Origin: Prochlorococcus sp. AG-363-M21
GTDB lineage: Bacteria; Cyanobacteriota; Cyanobacteriia; PCC-6307; Cyanobiaceae
NCBI GenBank assembly: GCA_003278305.1
Contig: QCFU01000001.1
Coordinates: 1 to 64,000 of the forward strand
Direction: 5' to 3'
Length of the DNA stretch: 64,000 bases
In this document: piece by piece, positions 1-7,911 of the stretch
Position numbering within the stretch: position 1 is the stretch's first letter
Layout of the letters: the number at the start of each line of letters is the position of its first letter
Made by a program: the position numbers and the translations under genes
Notes under the pieces: generated by a model
What the model was told of the DNA's origin: nothing
The model's input: the letters and a program-made list of their open reading frames with translations, nothing else
Databases searched by the model: none

Positions 1-1
1 A

Positions 2-979
2 GAAAATAATTGGGATAATATAACAGGCTTTCGCAAAGACCCTGACTCTAAGTACATTAGATTTATTCCAATAAAAGACAACGAACCTTCTAAATCTAAA
101 TCGACAATAAAAAATACTAGACCAGATAGATCTGCTCCTACACTTCGTTCTAACTTTATTAATGAAGAATCATCAGTTATACCACCTTTTATAGGTTCAA
201 GGATTCTTCTAAACGATCAGATAGATTTCAAAGAGCTCATATTTTATTTAGACAAAAATGCTCTTTTTGCTGGTCAATGGCAATTTAAGAAGAAAAAAGA
301 TCAATCTAGATCAGATTACGAAGACTACTTGGAATCTACCGCTATGCCAATATTGAACCATTGGCTTCATAGAATAGAAGATGAATCATTAATCAACCCA
401 TCAGTAGTTTACGGTTATTATCCCTGTGGCCGGATTGGTAATAAATTACAAATATATTCTACAGAAGACACTAATTTATGCCTTGGAGAATTTCAATTCC
501 CAAGGCAGAAGTCCGGTAATAATTTATGTATAGCAGACTATTTTAGAGATTTAAGAGATAACTTGCCTTCTGACTTCTTGCCTATGCAGGCTGTTACAAT
601 GGGAGACGTGTCAAGTAAATTTGCTCAAGAGTTATTTAATTCTGATAAATATTCAGATTATTTATTTTTTCATGGAATAACTGTACAATTAGCAGAGGCA
701 CTTGCTGAATATAATCATTCAAAAATAAGAAAGGAATGTGGTTTTGTAGAAGATGAACCTAATGTTTTGAATGAAATCTTAGCTCAAAAATATAGAGGGT
801 GTAGATATTCTTTTGGTTATCCAGCTTGTCCGAATGTTAAAGATTCACGATTACAACTTAAATGGCTTGAAGCAAGCAGAATAGGAATAACAATAGATGA
901 GAGCGATCAATTGTTGCCCGAACAAAGTACAACTGCATTGATTGCTTTACATAGCAAGGCTAAATATTTCAGCGCATAA
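2..979 (+). CDS. metH: B12-dependent methionine synthase, C-terminal part (gene cut by window start)
   Basis: The reading frame is open from the first bases of the window, so this is the 3' end of a longer gene, about 325 codons of it. The visible part is the MetH activation domain, which binds S-adenosylmethionine and reductively re-methylates the cobalamin cofactor. Seen: IPPFIGSRIL and LFAGQWQF near the start of the domain, LPMQAVTMG in the middle, and the AdoMet-binding RYSFGYPACPN stretch, followed by ESDQLLPEQSTTALIALHS at the C terminus. The upstream homocysteine, folate and B12 domains must lie to the left. Presence implies cobalamin-dependent methionine synthesis. Identification is firm; the true start is not visible. 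Confidence 0.96.
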   Translation, partial: ENNWDNITGFRKDPDSKYIRFIPIKDNEPSKSKSTIKNTRPDRSAPTLRSNFINEESSVIPPFIGSRILLNDQIDFKELIFYLDKNALFAGQWQFKKKKDQSRSDYEDYLESTAMPILNHWLHRIEDESLINPSVVYGYYPCGRIGNKLQIYSTEDTNLCLGEFQFPRQKSGNNLCIADYFRDLRDNLPSDFLPMQAVTMGDVSSKFAQELFNSDKYSDYLFFHGITVQLAEALAEYNHSKIRKECGFVEDEPNVLNEILAQKYRGCRYSFGYPACPNVKDSRLQLKWLEASRIGITIDESDQLLPEQSTTALIALHSKAKYFSA

Positions 980-993
980 ATATAACTTTATGA

Positions 994-1224
994 TTATTTA
1001 TTGCAAAGATCTTCTATAGATTCAATAATTTCTTGTTGAAAATCTTCCATTGCGTCTGAATCACTAAGGTCAACACCTTCGCCAGCTGCATTTTGGGTCA
1101 ACTCAAGAAAATGGTACGCACCTTCACCGCTTGCCAGGAATTCAATTGCAGATGTTTCTCCACTTTCACGAAATGCATCGCATAAAGCAAGAAAAGCAAG
1201 ATCCTCTGTGTATTCCCAATCCAT
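994..1224 (-). CDS. small acidic conserved protein
   Basis: A 76-residue acidic protein starting MDWEYTEDLAF, with many Glu and Asp and no membrane segment or signal peptide. It converges with metH, ending 14 bases after the metH stop. No catalytic motif is visible. Small acidic proteins of this kind recur in marine picocyanobacteria, but I cannot name a family, and the function is unknown. Codon use looks like that of its neighbours and the ATG start is clear. It is probably real because the frame is clean and the composition is protein-like. Confidence 0.7.
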   Translation of the reverse strand: MDWEYTEDLAFLALCDAFRESGETSAIEFLASGEGAYHFLELTQNAAGEGVDLSDSDAMEDFQQEIIESIEDLCNK

Positions 1225-1780
1225 TTAGGAGATATTACTGATTGATCTTTAAACCTTTACCCCCCGCTCACGTCAAGCATCTTTCGACAGAATGTTCACT
1301 TTTGAAAAAAAAAGCCTTTGTCAATAAGAATTCTGTTTTATCCAGAAAGTCAATCCCAATAAGCGATTTAAAAGTTTTGTAGCTTGAAGCATGGCCAAAA
1401 ACAAGTCTAATAATTTTTTCTTGATTATTTCAAATGTGTTTTTAGCGATTCGTTATCAGTGAGACAAAAATCATATCTCGTCTGATGGTGCGTATTAATG
1501 TGGAGAGTTAGCCACAAAGGGTGTTTTATCGTTTTCTAGGGCCACCAAATCACTTATACAGGTCAAACCATTGCTAGATTGTTAAAGGCCTTTTAAGGAC
1601 CCTAATAGCTCTTGGTCAACAGAAATTGAAAATAATGATTTTATGAATTAATTTAAAAGAAAAATCCCAAAAAACGTTATTATCATTGTTGATGGAATTC
1701 TAATTAGAATGCTTATTAAGTAATTGATTGTATATTCTGCCAATTTCATTATAATAAATAGCGTATAGACTTATTTATCA
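1225..1780. other. 556-bp intergenic gap without a convincing gene
   Basis: This lies between the divergent starts of the small acidic gene (minus) and the Ap4A phosphorylase gene (plus). All ORFs I read here are shorter than about 25 codons. The part around 1490-1620 is less AT-rich than its flanks and holds short complementary runs such as TTAAAGGCC/TTTTAA around 1580-1596. A small RNA or a decayed gene is possible, but nothing is recognisable. Confidence 0.4.
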
Positions 1781-2629
1781 GTGAAAAGTAAGGCTTTTTG
1801 GAAAGAATCATTACTGTTGACAGAAAAGGCATTACAAATAAAATCTATTAACCCAATAAAGACACAATTAAAAATCTATAATAAAGAAAATGAATATCCT
1901 TATGAGTTAAGATTACTTATTAATGGTTCATTCAAAGAAAAAGCATTTATTGGCCCAAAAACTAATCCTTTTCTACCTTGGGAAAAAGAATTAGAAATTT
2001 CACAAGTACTTGATAGTCATATGTTAATTCTTAACAAATATCCAGTACAACTTGGGCATATGTTGCTAATAAGTAAAAATTGGAAGTCTCAATCATCCTG
2101 GTTAGACCAAAACGATTTTAAAGCGTTAATTAATGTAAATAAAGATACTACTGGTTTATGGTTCTTTAACAGTTCCCCAAAAGCGGGTGCTAGTCAACCA
2201 CATAGGCATTTACAGTTGCTTCCAAGAAATGACAAAGAGATTATATGCCCTAGTCAAGTATGGATAAAATCCCAAATTGAAAAAGTTAACCATAATAATT
2301 TGTTTTTTAATGGAAGCATGGCTTTATCGTCTATAAGTAATGAACTGTCAGATGATTCTGCCCTAAACCTATATAATTTATATGTTAATCTTTGCGATAG
2401 ATTGAATATAGGTGTACCAGATAAATCATCCAAACCATTAGTTCCATACAACATATTATTATCTGAAGATTGGTTAATTATAGTTAAAAGAAGTAGAGAA
2501 TCTGCTTTTGGCTTTGAAATTAATGCACTAGGTTTTGCTGGATATTTATTGGCAACCAACATATCAAATATTAACTGGCTGGAAAAAAACGGACTTTACT
2601 CACTTTTAAATCAAGTTATAGAAAGATAG
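1781..2629 (+). CDS. apa: ATP adenylyltransferase (Ap4A phosphorylase family)
   Basis: A 282-residue HIT-superfamily enzyme that phosphorolyses diadenosine tetraphosphate to ATP and ADP in the cytosol. Seen: a central WFFNSSPKAGASQPHRHLQ stretch near residues 128-145 carrying the HxHxQ active-site motif, preceded by HMLLISK-type strands. The length fits cyanobacterial family members. The start is GTG at 1781, directly after an AT-rich leader. The gene stands alone, with a hairpin over its stop codon and a small opposite-strand ORF converging on it. Family assignment is secure; the exact nucleotide substrate preference is inferred from the family. Confidence 0.9.
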   Translation: MKSKAFWKESLLLTEKALQIKSINPIKTQLKIYNKENEYPYELRLLINGSFKEKAFIGPKTNPFLPWEKELEISQVLDSHMLILNKYPVQLGHMLLISKNWKSQSSWLDQNDFKALINVNKDTTGLWFFNSSPKAGASQPHRHLQLLPRNDKEIICPSQVWIKSQIEKVNHNNLFFNGSMALSSISNELSDDSALNLYNLYVNLCDRLNIGVPDKSSKPLVPYNILLSEDWLIIVKRSRESAFGFEINALGFAGYLLATNISNINWLEKNGLYSLLNQVIER

Positions 2630-2651
2630 CAACTATATTTAGTTGCTATCT
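2624..2651. terminator. hairpin over the apa stop codon
   Basis: A perfect 12-bp stem (AGATAGCAACTA at 2624-2635 with TAGTTGCTATCT at 2640-2651) closes a 4-base TATT loop and contains the apa stop codon. The downstream strand is pyrimidine-rich (TCTATCTATTT) but has no long T-run. It could end transcripts from both converging genes (apa and the small minus-strand ORF). Confidence 0.6.
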
Positions 2652-2815
2652 CTATCTATTTGACTTTGCAATACATCGATTGACGCATTCATGGCAGCAA
2701 TTCTTCGCTCTAATGAATCCTTATATAGCTTGAGTAATTCGAGCTTGCGCTGTTTAAAGTTCAAGCGCCTTTTTGCCATCATATCTTGGTTAATGCAAAA
2801 GTCGTTAATTAACAT
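2639..2815 (-). CDS. small basic coiled-coil-like protein (58 aa)
   Basis: On the minus strand an ORF of 58 codons reads MLINDFCINQ and then a strongly amphipathic, Lys/Arg/Leu-rich helix with MAKRRLNFKQRKLELLKLY around residues 13-31, ending SQIDRDSN. An internal ATG pair at residues 12-13 (position 2782) gives a 47-aa version and may be the real start. No family is recognised. The heptad-like helix suggests a small helical protein. It converges with apa across a shared hairpin. It is short, so it could be fortuitous, but the composition is protein-like. Confidence 0.55.
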   Translation of the reverse strand: MLINDFCINQDMMAKRRLNFKQRKLELLKLYKDSLERRIAAMNASIDVLQSQIDRDSN

Positions 2816-2993
2816 AGTGTTCTCAAGTCTTAATGATGATACTAAGAATATTACCTAATCGTGACTCATGCCACTTTATTTTGAATATTTGAGATTGATT
2901 ACCAATGAAATGCTTTTCAGTATGTAAAAAGAAAATTTAGATTTTCATTAATTTGTCAATGCCAATTACTCTTTAAATAGTCGTAAATTCTTA

Positions 2994-4040
2994 GTGCCTA
3001 CCGTTGAAGGTGAAGGATCTCGAAGAATATCTGTAGATCTTCCCAACGAATTAATAGAACGCTTTGATGAACTCAAGCGTCAATGGGGATTAAGAAGGAG
3101 AGGTGCAGTTTTAGAAAGGCTTCTCGAAGTCGTTTTAGGAGATGAAAGTGAGTCAGACAATAATTCAGCGCAAATTCTTTCTGAACTATCGAATAAAAGC
3201 AATCAAATTCAATTAGATGGTATTGATGAATTAGATAATTCAACCGAATATAATGAAGATAGTGCGATAGTATTAATAGGTAATTCAGACATCGAGAAGT
3301 CTATAGGCCAGAGTAATGAATCCAGTAAGACATATAAAAAAGAGTGGAAAAGAGTTGTTAATAACAACGAAATAGATTTACCAGGCTTTGTAAGAAAAAA
3401 ATCAAGTTATTTAAGAGCTAGTTTACGGAAGAATCATAGTCAGGAAGCACATGATGAACCAATTGTATATCCAGTTAAAGAAGAAGATATAAATAAATGT
3501 ATCCAAGAAGCATTGAGCCACTGGGTTTCGCTATATGGAAGTACACCAAAAGATAATGTTATTGAAGCAGCAATGATATGGCTCGCCAGAGACATTTGGC
3601 CAAATCTAGAGGGAACAGAAAACCGCCCGTTTACATGGAGAGCAGCAATTAATTCAATGATCAAAATTTGTCCGTCATGGAAAAATGCTAAACCAAGCTT
3701 TAATCGAATTATTGTCTTAGCCGGAGTGCTTGAAGATCCATTTGCTACTTCATCATTACAAGGTAGGTTGCCAACCTTGATTAGAAGGTTTGTAAACAGC
3801 TTTAAAAGAAGTCAAAATGTTACCTCTTTTCAGACTTTAGAATCAACAATGACTGTACACGGCGCTTTAAAATTACTATCACTTCCAACAACAGCTGGAG
3901 CTTCCTTGTCCCTAATTTCTATCAGGGACGCTTATAAGTCCAAAGCGCTAGATAATCATCCTGATTCTGGTGGATCGACTGAAACCATGCGACGAATAAA
4001 TGAAGCGTATCAATTGCTGAAGGAGCTATACAGAAAATAA
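2994..4040 (+). CDS. ribbon-helix-helix plus C-terminal J-domain protein
   Basis: A 348-residue protein with GTG start. Residues about 10-47 (RRISVDLPNELIERFDELK, then a basic helix and RLLEVVL) look like a ribbon-helix-helix DNA-binding fold. Residues 50-120 are acidic and low in complexity. Residues about 160-270 form an unnamed helical region with WVSLYGSTPKDNV and RPFTWRAAINSMIKIC. Residues about 290-348 form a J domain with the Hsp70-activating HPD tripeptide at 322-324 and RRINEAYQLLKELY. It would pair a DNA-binding head with a DnaK-recruiting tail. Related J-domain proteins occur in marine picocyanobacteria; the job is unknown. It stands alone, upstream of a motif-dense 772-bp gap. Confidence 0.8.
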   Translation: MPTVEGEGSRRISVDLPNELIERFDELKRQWGLRRRGAVLERLLEVVLGDESESDNNSAQILSELSNKSNQIQLDGIDELDNSTEYNEDSAIVLIGNSDIEKSIGQSNESSKTYKKEWKRVVNNNEIDLPGFVRKKSSYLRASLRKNHSQEAHDEPIVYPVKEEDINKCIQEALSHWVSLYGSTPKDNVIEAAMIWLARDIWPNLEGTENRPFTWRAAINSMIKICPSWKNAKPSFNRIIVLAGVLEDPFATSSLQGRLPTLIRRFVNSFKRSQNVTSFQTLESTMTVHGALKLLSLPTTAGASLSLISIRDAYKSKALDNHPDSGGSTETMRRINEAYQLLKELYRK

Positions 4041-4812
4041 TCGCATTGGTCTCATATAGGACTACTCATGAGTCTATAAACTAGACTCATGGTCTACGGG
4101 TAAGAATGTTTTATCTTTTTTGATCTTGAACCATTATTTGTTAGAAGCAATTTCTCCGTCCAAGCAATTGCATATGAGACTCTTTATAAGTCTTACTATA
4201 AGTCTAGAATAATACTTTGTCGACAAATTATTTTTCAGCGTTCAAAAGAAGTTTTTACGATTTTCTAATTGAATAATATTAGTTTATAGAACTATCATCT
4301 GATTTATCCAGTTAGATTAAAATGTGAATCTATCAATAAAATGTTGGTTGAAGCTGTTTGCTTGTAATTTTAAAATGTGGAATGTATGCAATTCGTTGAT
4401 TAGAACAACTAAAATTAAATAGATTTAGAGCTTTTACTATGTCCATATTATGGCCAATATATAAAAGTCCATCTTAGAACCCTTGCAGCAAGCTTAAAAG
4501 AAACCTCGCGTAACTGTATTATAGACAGTTACGCGAGGTTTAACTACTTTCTATCCAATTGTTTAATGTCATTTATGAGAATTTTTTTAAGAGTAGAAAT
4601 CTGTCTATTAAGTCTTATATGAGACTATATAGTAGTCTCAGGTCTAGTCTTTTACAATGTTAACAAGACAGTCTCTATAGTAATTAATTGATTTTCCTAT
4701 AGATTCAGCATTCAAAGAATAACTCTTAATACGCGAATGCTCGTATCATGAATCTCGTATAAGAATAATAATTAGTCTATGTATGAGACACATATTATTT
4801 GCATGAGATAGA
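4041..4812. repeat. 772-bp gap rich in AGTCT/AGACT inverted motifs
   Basis: No ORF of note. By hand I count about 12 copies of AGTCT or its complement AGACT between 4030 and 4815, where about 1-2 are expected from base composition. Several are arranged as hairpins: a 10-bp stem at 4067-4076/4082-4091 (CATGAGTCTA), an 8-bp stem at 4620-4627/4633-4640 (TGAGACTA), and TAGTCTAT at 4773-4780 matched by ATAGACTA at 4808-4815, over the pheT stop. A separate 17-bp perfect hairpin lies at 4501-4541. The gap separates the convergent RHH-J gene and pheT. Confidence 0.7.
4501..4541. terminator. perfect 17-bp GC-rich hairpin
   Basis: AAACCTCGCGTAACTGT (4501-4517) is matched base for base by its complement at 4525-4541, around a 7-base ATTATAG loop. 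The CCTCGCG core is unusually GC-rich for this genome. No T-run follows on either strand, so it is not a textbook intrinsic terminator, though it lies between convergent genes and may stop or protect transcripts from both sides. Confidence 0.65.
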
Positions 4813-7314
4813 CTATTGTCTTAGCTCGGCTCCAAGTTCTTTAACCAGAGATTTTAGAATTTTCGAATGTATTGGGTTAATATCTTCGTCCGTTAATGTT
4901 CGATCTGCCTTTCTATAAATTAGTCTAAAAGTCATTGCTATTTTGTCTTGATCTATGTTCTTACCTTCATAACGATCGATAATTTCAACTTCTTCTAACA
5001 GTTTCCTTCCTATTTTCTTGATTAACTTAATACCTTCATTAGCCAAAGTGTTAGAAGGTAGTATTAATGAGATGTCTCTATCCATTGAAGGTACTGTTGG
5101 AAAGTCTTTTACTCTTACCACCCATTTATTTGTTCTAGTTGAAGACGCTAATAATTTCTCTAAATCAAGTTCAAAAATGTAGGTATTTAGATTCAAGTTC
5201 ATTTTGCTTATGATTCTTGGGTGAACTTGTCCAAAAAAACCTATAGCTTTTCCTTCTATAAATAATTCTGCTGATTTGCCTGGGTGCAGGTGATCTTTGT
5301 TATTAGTAATTTTATCCTCTGGATTTAATTTCATTGCCTGCAGCACTTGTTGTAGTTTCCCACGTGCTTCAAAGTATCCAATGTTGTTTGATGAAGTTGT
5401 ACGCGACCAGTTTTCTAATTGCTTAGGCCCAGTTATGGTCCCAGATAATATTTTAAATTCCTGCAAATTCTCTTTTTCCTTTTTATATACCTTACCAATT
5501 TCGAATAGCCAACATGCATTCTGCCCGGCATCAATATTTCTTTTACATATATTTAAATGTTCTCTCCATATATTAGTTCTCAAATGACTTGTTTCCTTTA
5601 AAAGTGGATTAGATATTGGTACTTGTTCCTTATTGTTCTTATCATCTGGTACAAGTGAAAATGTCGTGACTTCTTGCAATCCTGATGCTACAAAGTATTT
5701 CCGTAAATTTCTTTCTGCTATTTGATAAGGAGTTAAACCTCCTGGTTTAACAGGTTGAGGTAGGTTTGATTCAAATGAATCATATCCAATTAATCTTGCA
5801 ATTTCTTCTATAAGATCAATTTCTCTTGTTAGGTCGCTCGACCTATATGGTGGGACAATTACATCCCAGCCATCTTCCTTTTTCTGATAGGTGCATGCTA
5901 GCGCGTTCAATATTGATTCTATTTCCTTTTGAGAAACAAAGTTCAACTCTTCTTTTCTATTAGGATCGTTTTCACTTTGTATTTCTTTTAAAGTTTCTAT
6001 ATTACTCTTTATTCCCTTTTTACCTAGGATCTTATGTACTCTGCTCAACCTAAGATGAATAGGCAAAATTTCCTCCTTTTGATCTTTGTTTTTTAAGCAA
6101 TCTACTACTTTAGAACTGAATATCATCTCTAGTAATTCAATAGCCCTTGAAGCTGCTGGTAAAGTAAGATGTTCTGATATTCCTTTTTCATATCTACTAC
6201 TTGATTCTGTACGAAGGCCTACTTTTCTTGAATTTATTCTGACTGATGATGGTGAAAAAAGAGCAGCTTCTATAATTATCCTTTTAGTAGTTTTCTTGAC
6301 ACTAGAATTTTCAGAACCTATTACACCAGACAATGCAATTGGGATATCTTTACAGGTTATTATGTTACATTCTTTGTTTAAGCAATATTTCTTGCCATCT
6401 ATGCCTATGAAGGATTGTTCATCTTTTGAATTTTGAACCTGTATATCCTTAATATTGATATCATGTCCTAATAATTCATTTAACCTATCAACATCAAAAG
6501 CATGTAATGGTTGCCCTGTTTCTAACATAACATAATTTGTTATATCGACTATTGCATTAATGGAATTAATTCCAGCCTTTGATAATCTTTCTTTTATCCA
6601 TTGGGGAGAACTAACACTACCGTCTACACCTTCTATATAATGTAAGGAATATATACCATTCGCTTTTATCGCAGTTTGATTATTATTTAGAGAATTAAAA
6701 ATTTTGTATTCCTTATATTCTTCTGATTGTTTATAATTAAACTTAAGATTCCTAAGGGCAGCAATTTCTCGTGCAATTCCAACGATAGACATACCATCTG
6801 GTCGATTTGCAGTTATAGCTAATTCAATTACTGTGTCATTTAAATTAAGTATTTCCTTTGGAGACTTCCCAACTTTAGGTTCTCCATTATTAAGTTCTTC
6901 TAAAATAGCAATTCCTTGAGATCCATTGGCCAACCCAAGTTCGTCGTATGAACATATCATCCCATAACTGGTAACTCCCCGTATATCACTTTTTTTGATC
7001 TTTAAACCTATTGCCGGCAAATATGTTCCTACTTGAGCGACTAAAACATGTGTTTTGCTCTTTACGTTGGGAGCCCCGCAAACGATTTGAAGAGTTTTGC
7101 CATCTCCAATAGTAACCTGGCACACCTTTAATTTATCCGCATTGGGGTGTTTTTCTACCTTTTCGACAAAACCAATTATTATTTCTTCCACTGATTTCCC
7201 CATGTCTTCTATTGAATCAACTTCAAAACCAGCTATAGAAAGGGATTCACAAAGTTCTTCTATGTCTTCTTGCACCTCGACATATTCACGTAACCAGGAG
7301 ATGGGAGCCTTCAT
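4813..7314 (-). CDS. pheT: phenylalanyl-tRNA synthetase beta subunit
   Basis: At 833 residues this is the usual length for the beta chain of the tetrameric enzyme that charges tRNA-Phe. Domains in order: an N-terminal EMAP-type tRNA-binding fold (residues about 40-150, with GFVEKVEKHPNADKLKVCQV), the B3/B4 region with the NRPDGMSIVGIAREIA motif, the B5 domain, the inactive synthetase-like core, and the C-terminal ferredoxin-fold anticodon-binding domain (VKDFPTVPSMDRDISL). pheS must be elsewhere. The ATG at 7314 begins MKAPISWLREYV, the normal family start. It is divergent from rpsR. Confidence 0.97.
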   Translation of the reverse strand: MKAPISWLREYVEVQEDIEELCESLSIAGFEVDSIEDMGKSVEEIIIGFVEKVEKHPNADKLKVCQVTIGDGKTLQIVCGAPNVKSKTHVLVAQVGTYLPAIGLKIKKSDIRGVTSYGMICSYDELGLANGSQGIAILEELNNGEPKVGKSPKEILNLNDTVIELAITANRPDGMSIVGIAREIAALRNLKFNYKQSEEYKEYKIFNSLNNNQTAIKANGIYSLHYIEGVDGSVSSPQWIKERLSKAGINSINAIVDITNYVMLETGQPLHAFDVDRLNELLGHDINIKDIQVQNSKDEQSFIGIDGKKYCLNKECNIITCKDIPIALSGVIGSENSSVKKTTKRIIIEAALFSPSSVRINSRKVGLRTESSSRYEKGISEHLTLPAASRAIELLEMIFSSKVVDCLKNKDQKEEILPIHLRLSRVHKILGKKGIKSNIETLKEIQSENDPNRKEELNFVSQKEIESILNALACTYQKKEDGWDVIVPPYRSSDLTREIDLIEEIARLIGYDSFESNLPQPVKPGGLTPYQIAERNLRKYFVASGLQEVTTFSLVPDDKNNKEQVPISNPLLKETSHLRTNIWREHLNICKRNIDAGQNACWLFEIGKVYKKEKENLQEFKILSGTITGPKQLENWSRTTSSNNIGYFEARGKLQQVLQAMKLNPEDKITNNKDHLHPGKSAELFIEGKAIGFFGQVHPRIISKMNLNLNTYIFELDLEKLLASSTRTNKWVVRVKDFPTVPSMDRDISLILPSNTLANEGIKLIKKIGRKLLEEVEIIDRYEGKNIDQDKIAMTFRLIYRKADRTLTDEDINPIHSKILKSLVKELGAELRQ

Positions 7315-7391
7315 TTGTGGTGAATAGTTATGTTAATGATCCTACTTTCAAGAAGTATCTTTTAAAAATGACTCTTTAACTAGTAGTATAA

Positions 7392-7604
7392 ATGATTGTA
7401 CTTAAGTCTCGAGAGATCCTCGCCAATCCTTTATGGGTAATTCTGAAGAGAGCATTTCTTACTCTCTTTAATCAGGGCGAAAAATCTTTACACTCCAACC
7501 AAGCACTTGCCTGTTTTATCAAGGTTCAAGACACAATAGAACAGGTTGATATCCTATGTCAGGTTGGGGATAATGCAATTTTTGTCCTTACTGAATTAAA
7601 TTGA
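7392..7604 (+). CDS. hypothetical protein (70 aa) where rpmG would be expected
   Basis: A 70-codon ORF beginning MIVLKSREILANPLW with no recognised domain and two Cys. It is neither the ribosomal protein L33 sequence nor a relative of it. It occupies the space between pheT and rpsR, where many cyanobacteria carry rpmG just before rpsR. Codon use is unremarkable. It may be a genuine lineage-specific gene or a chance ORF; there is no second line of evidence. Confidence 0.4.
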   Translation: MIVLKSREILANPLWVILKRAFLTLFNQGEKSLHSNQALACFIKVQDTIEQVDILCQVGDNAIFVLTELN

Positions 7605-7657
7605 CTCAAAACATTTGAGGTCAAATAAGTCTGGAACTTTAAACTAACTCAATTCTT

Positions 7658-7879
7658 ATGCCAAACACTCCATTCAAAAAAAAGCTTTCTCCAATAAAAC
7701 CAGGAGAGCCAATAGATTATAAAGATGTTGAAACGTTGAAAAAATTTATTACAGAAAGAGGAAAAATATTACCTAGAAGATTAACTGGCCTTACTGCTAA
7801 GCAACAAAGAGATTTAACAGTTGCTGTTAAACGAGCTAGAGTTGTTGCTCTTCTCCCTTTTGTTAACCCTGAGGGCTAA
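7658..7879 (+). CDS. rpsR: 30S ribosomal protein S18
   Basis: A 73-residue small-subunit protein that sits on the platform and contacts S6 and 16S rRNA. Seen: the [22 protein letters not shown] core and the [19 protein letters not shown] signature, which are nearly invariant in bacterial S18. The start at ATG 7658 gives [13 protein letters not shown], typical of cyanobacterial S18. It is followed after about 30 bases by the RNase II-type gene on the same strand. Unusually, rpmG (L33) is not directly upstream. Confidence 0.97.
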   Translation: MPNTPFKKKLSPIKPGEPIDYKDVETLKKFITERGKILPRRLTGLTAKQQRDLTVAVKRARVVALLPFVNPEG

Positions 7880-7911
7880 GCTTCAATAAAATCTTAGATA
7901 TTTTAATATCT

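Noticed and set aside
1391-1462. A short frame beginning MAKNK in the gap, similar to the start of L33 (missing beside rpsR)
   Set aside because: Only the first five residues match L33; the rest (SNNFFLIISNVF) does not, no CxxC follows, and it ends after 23 codons.
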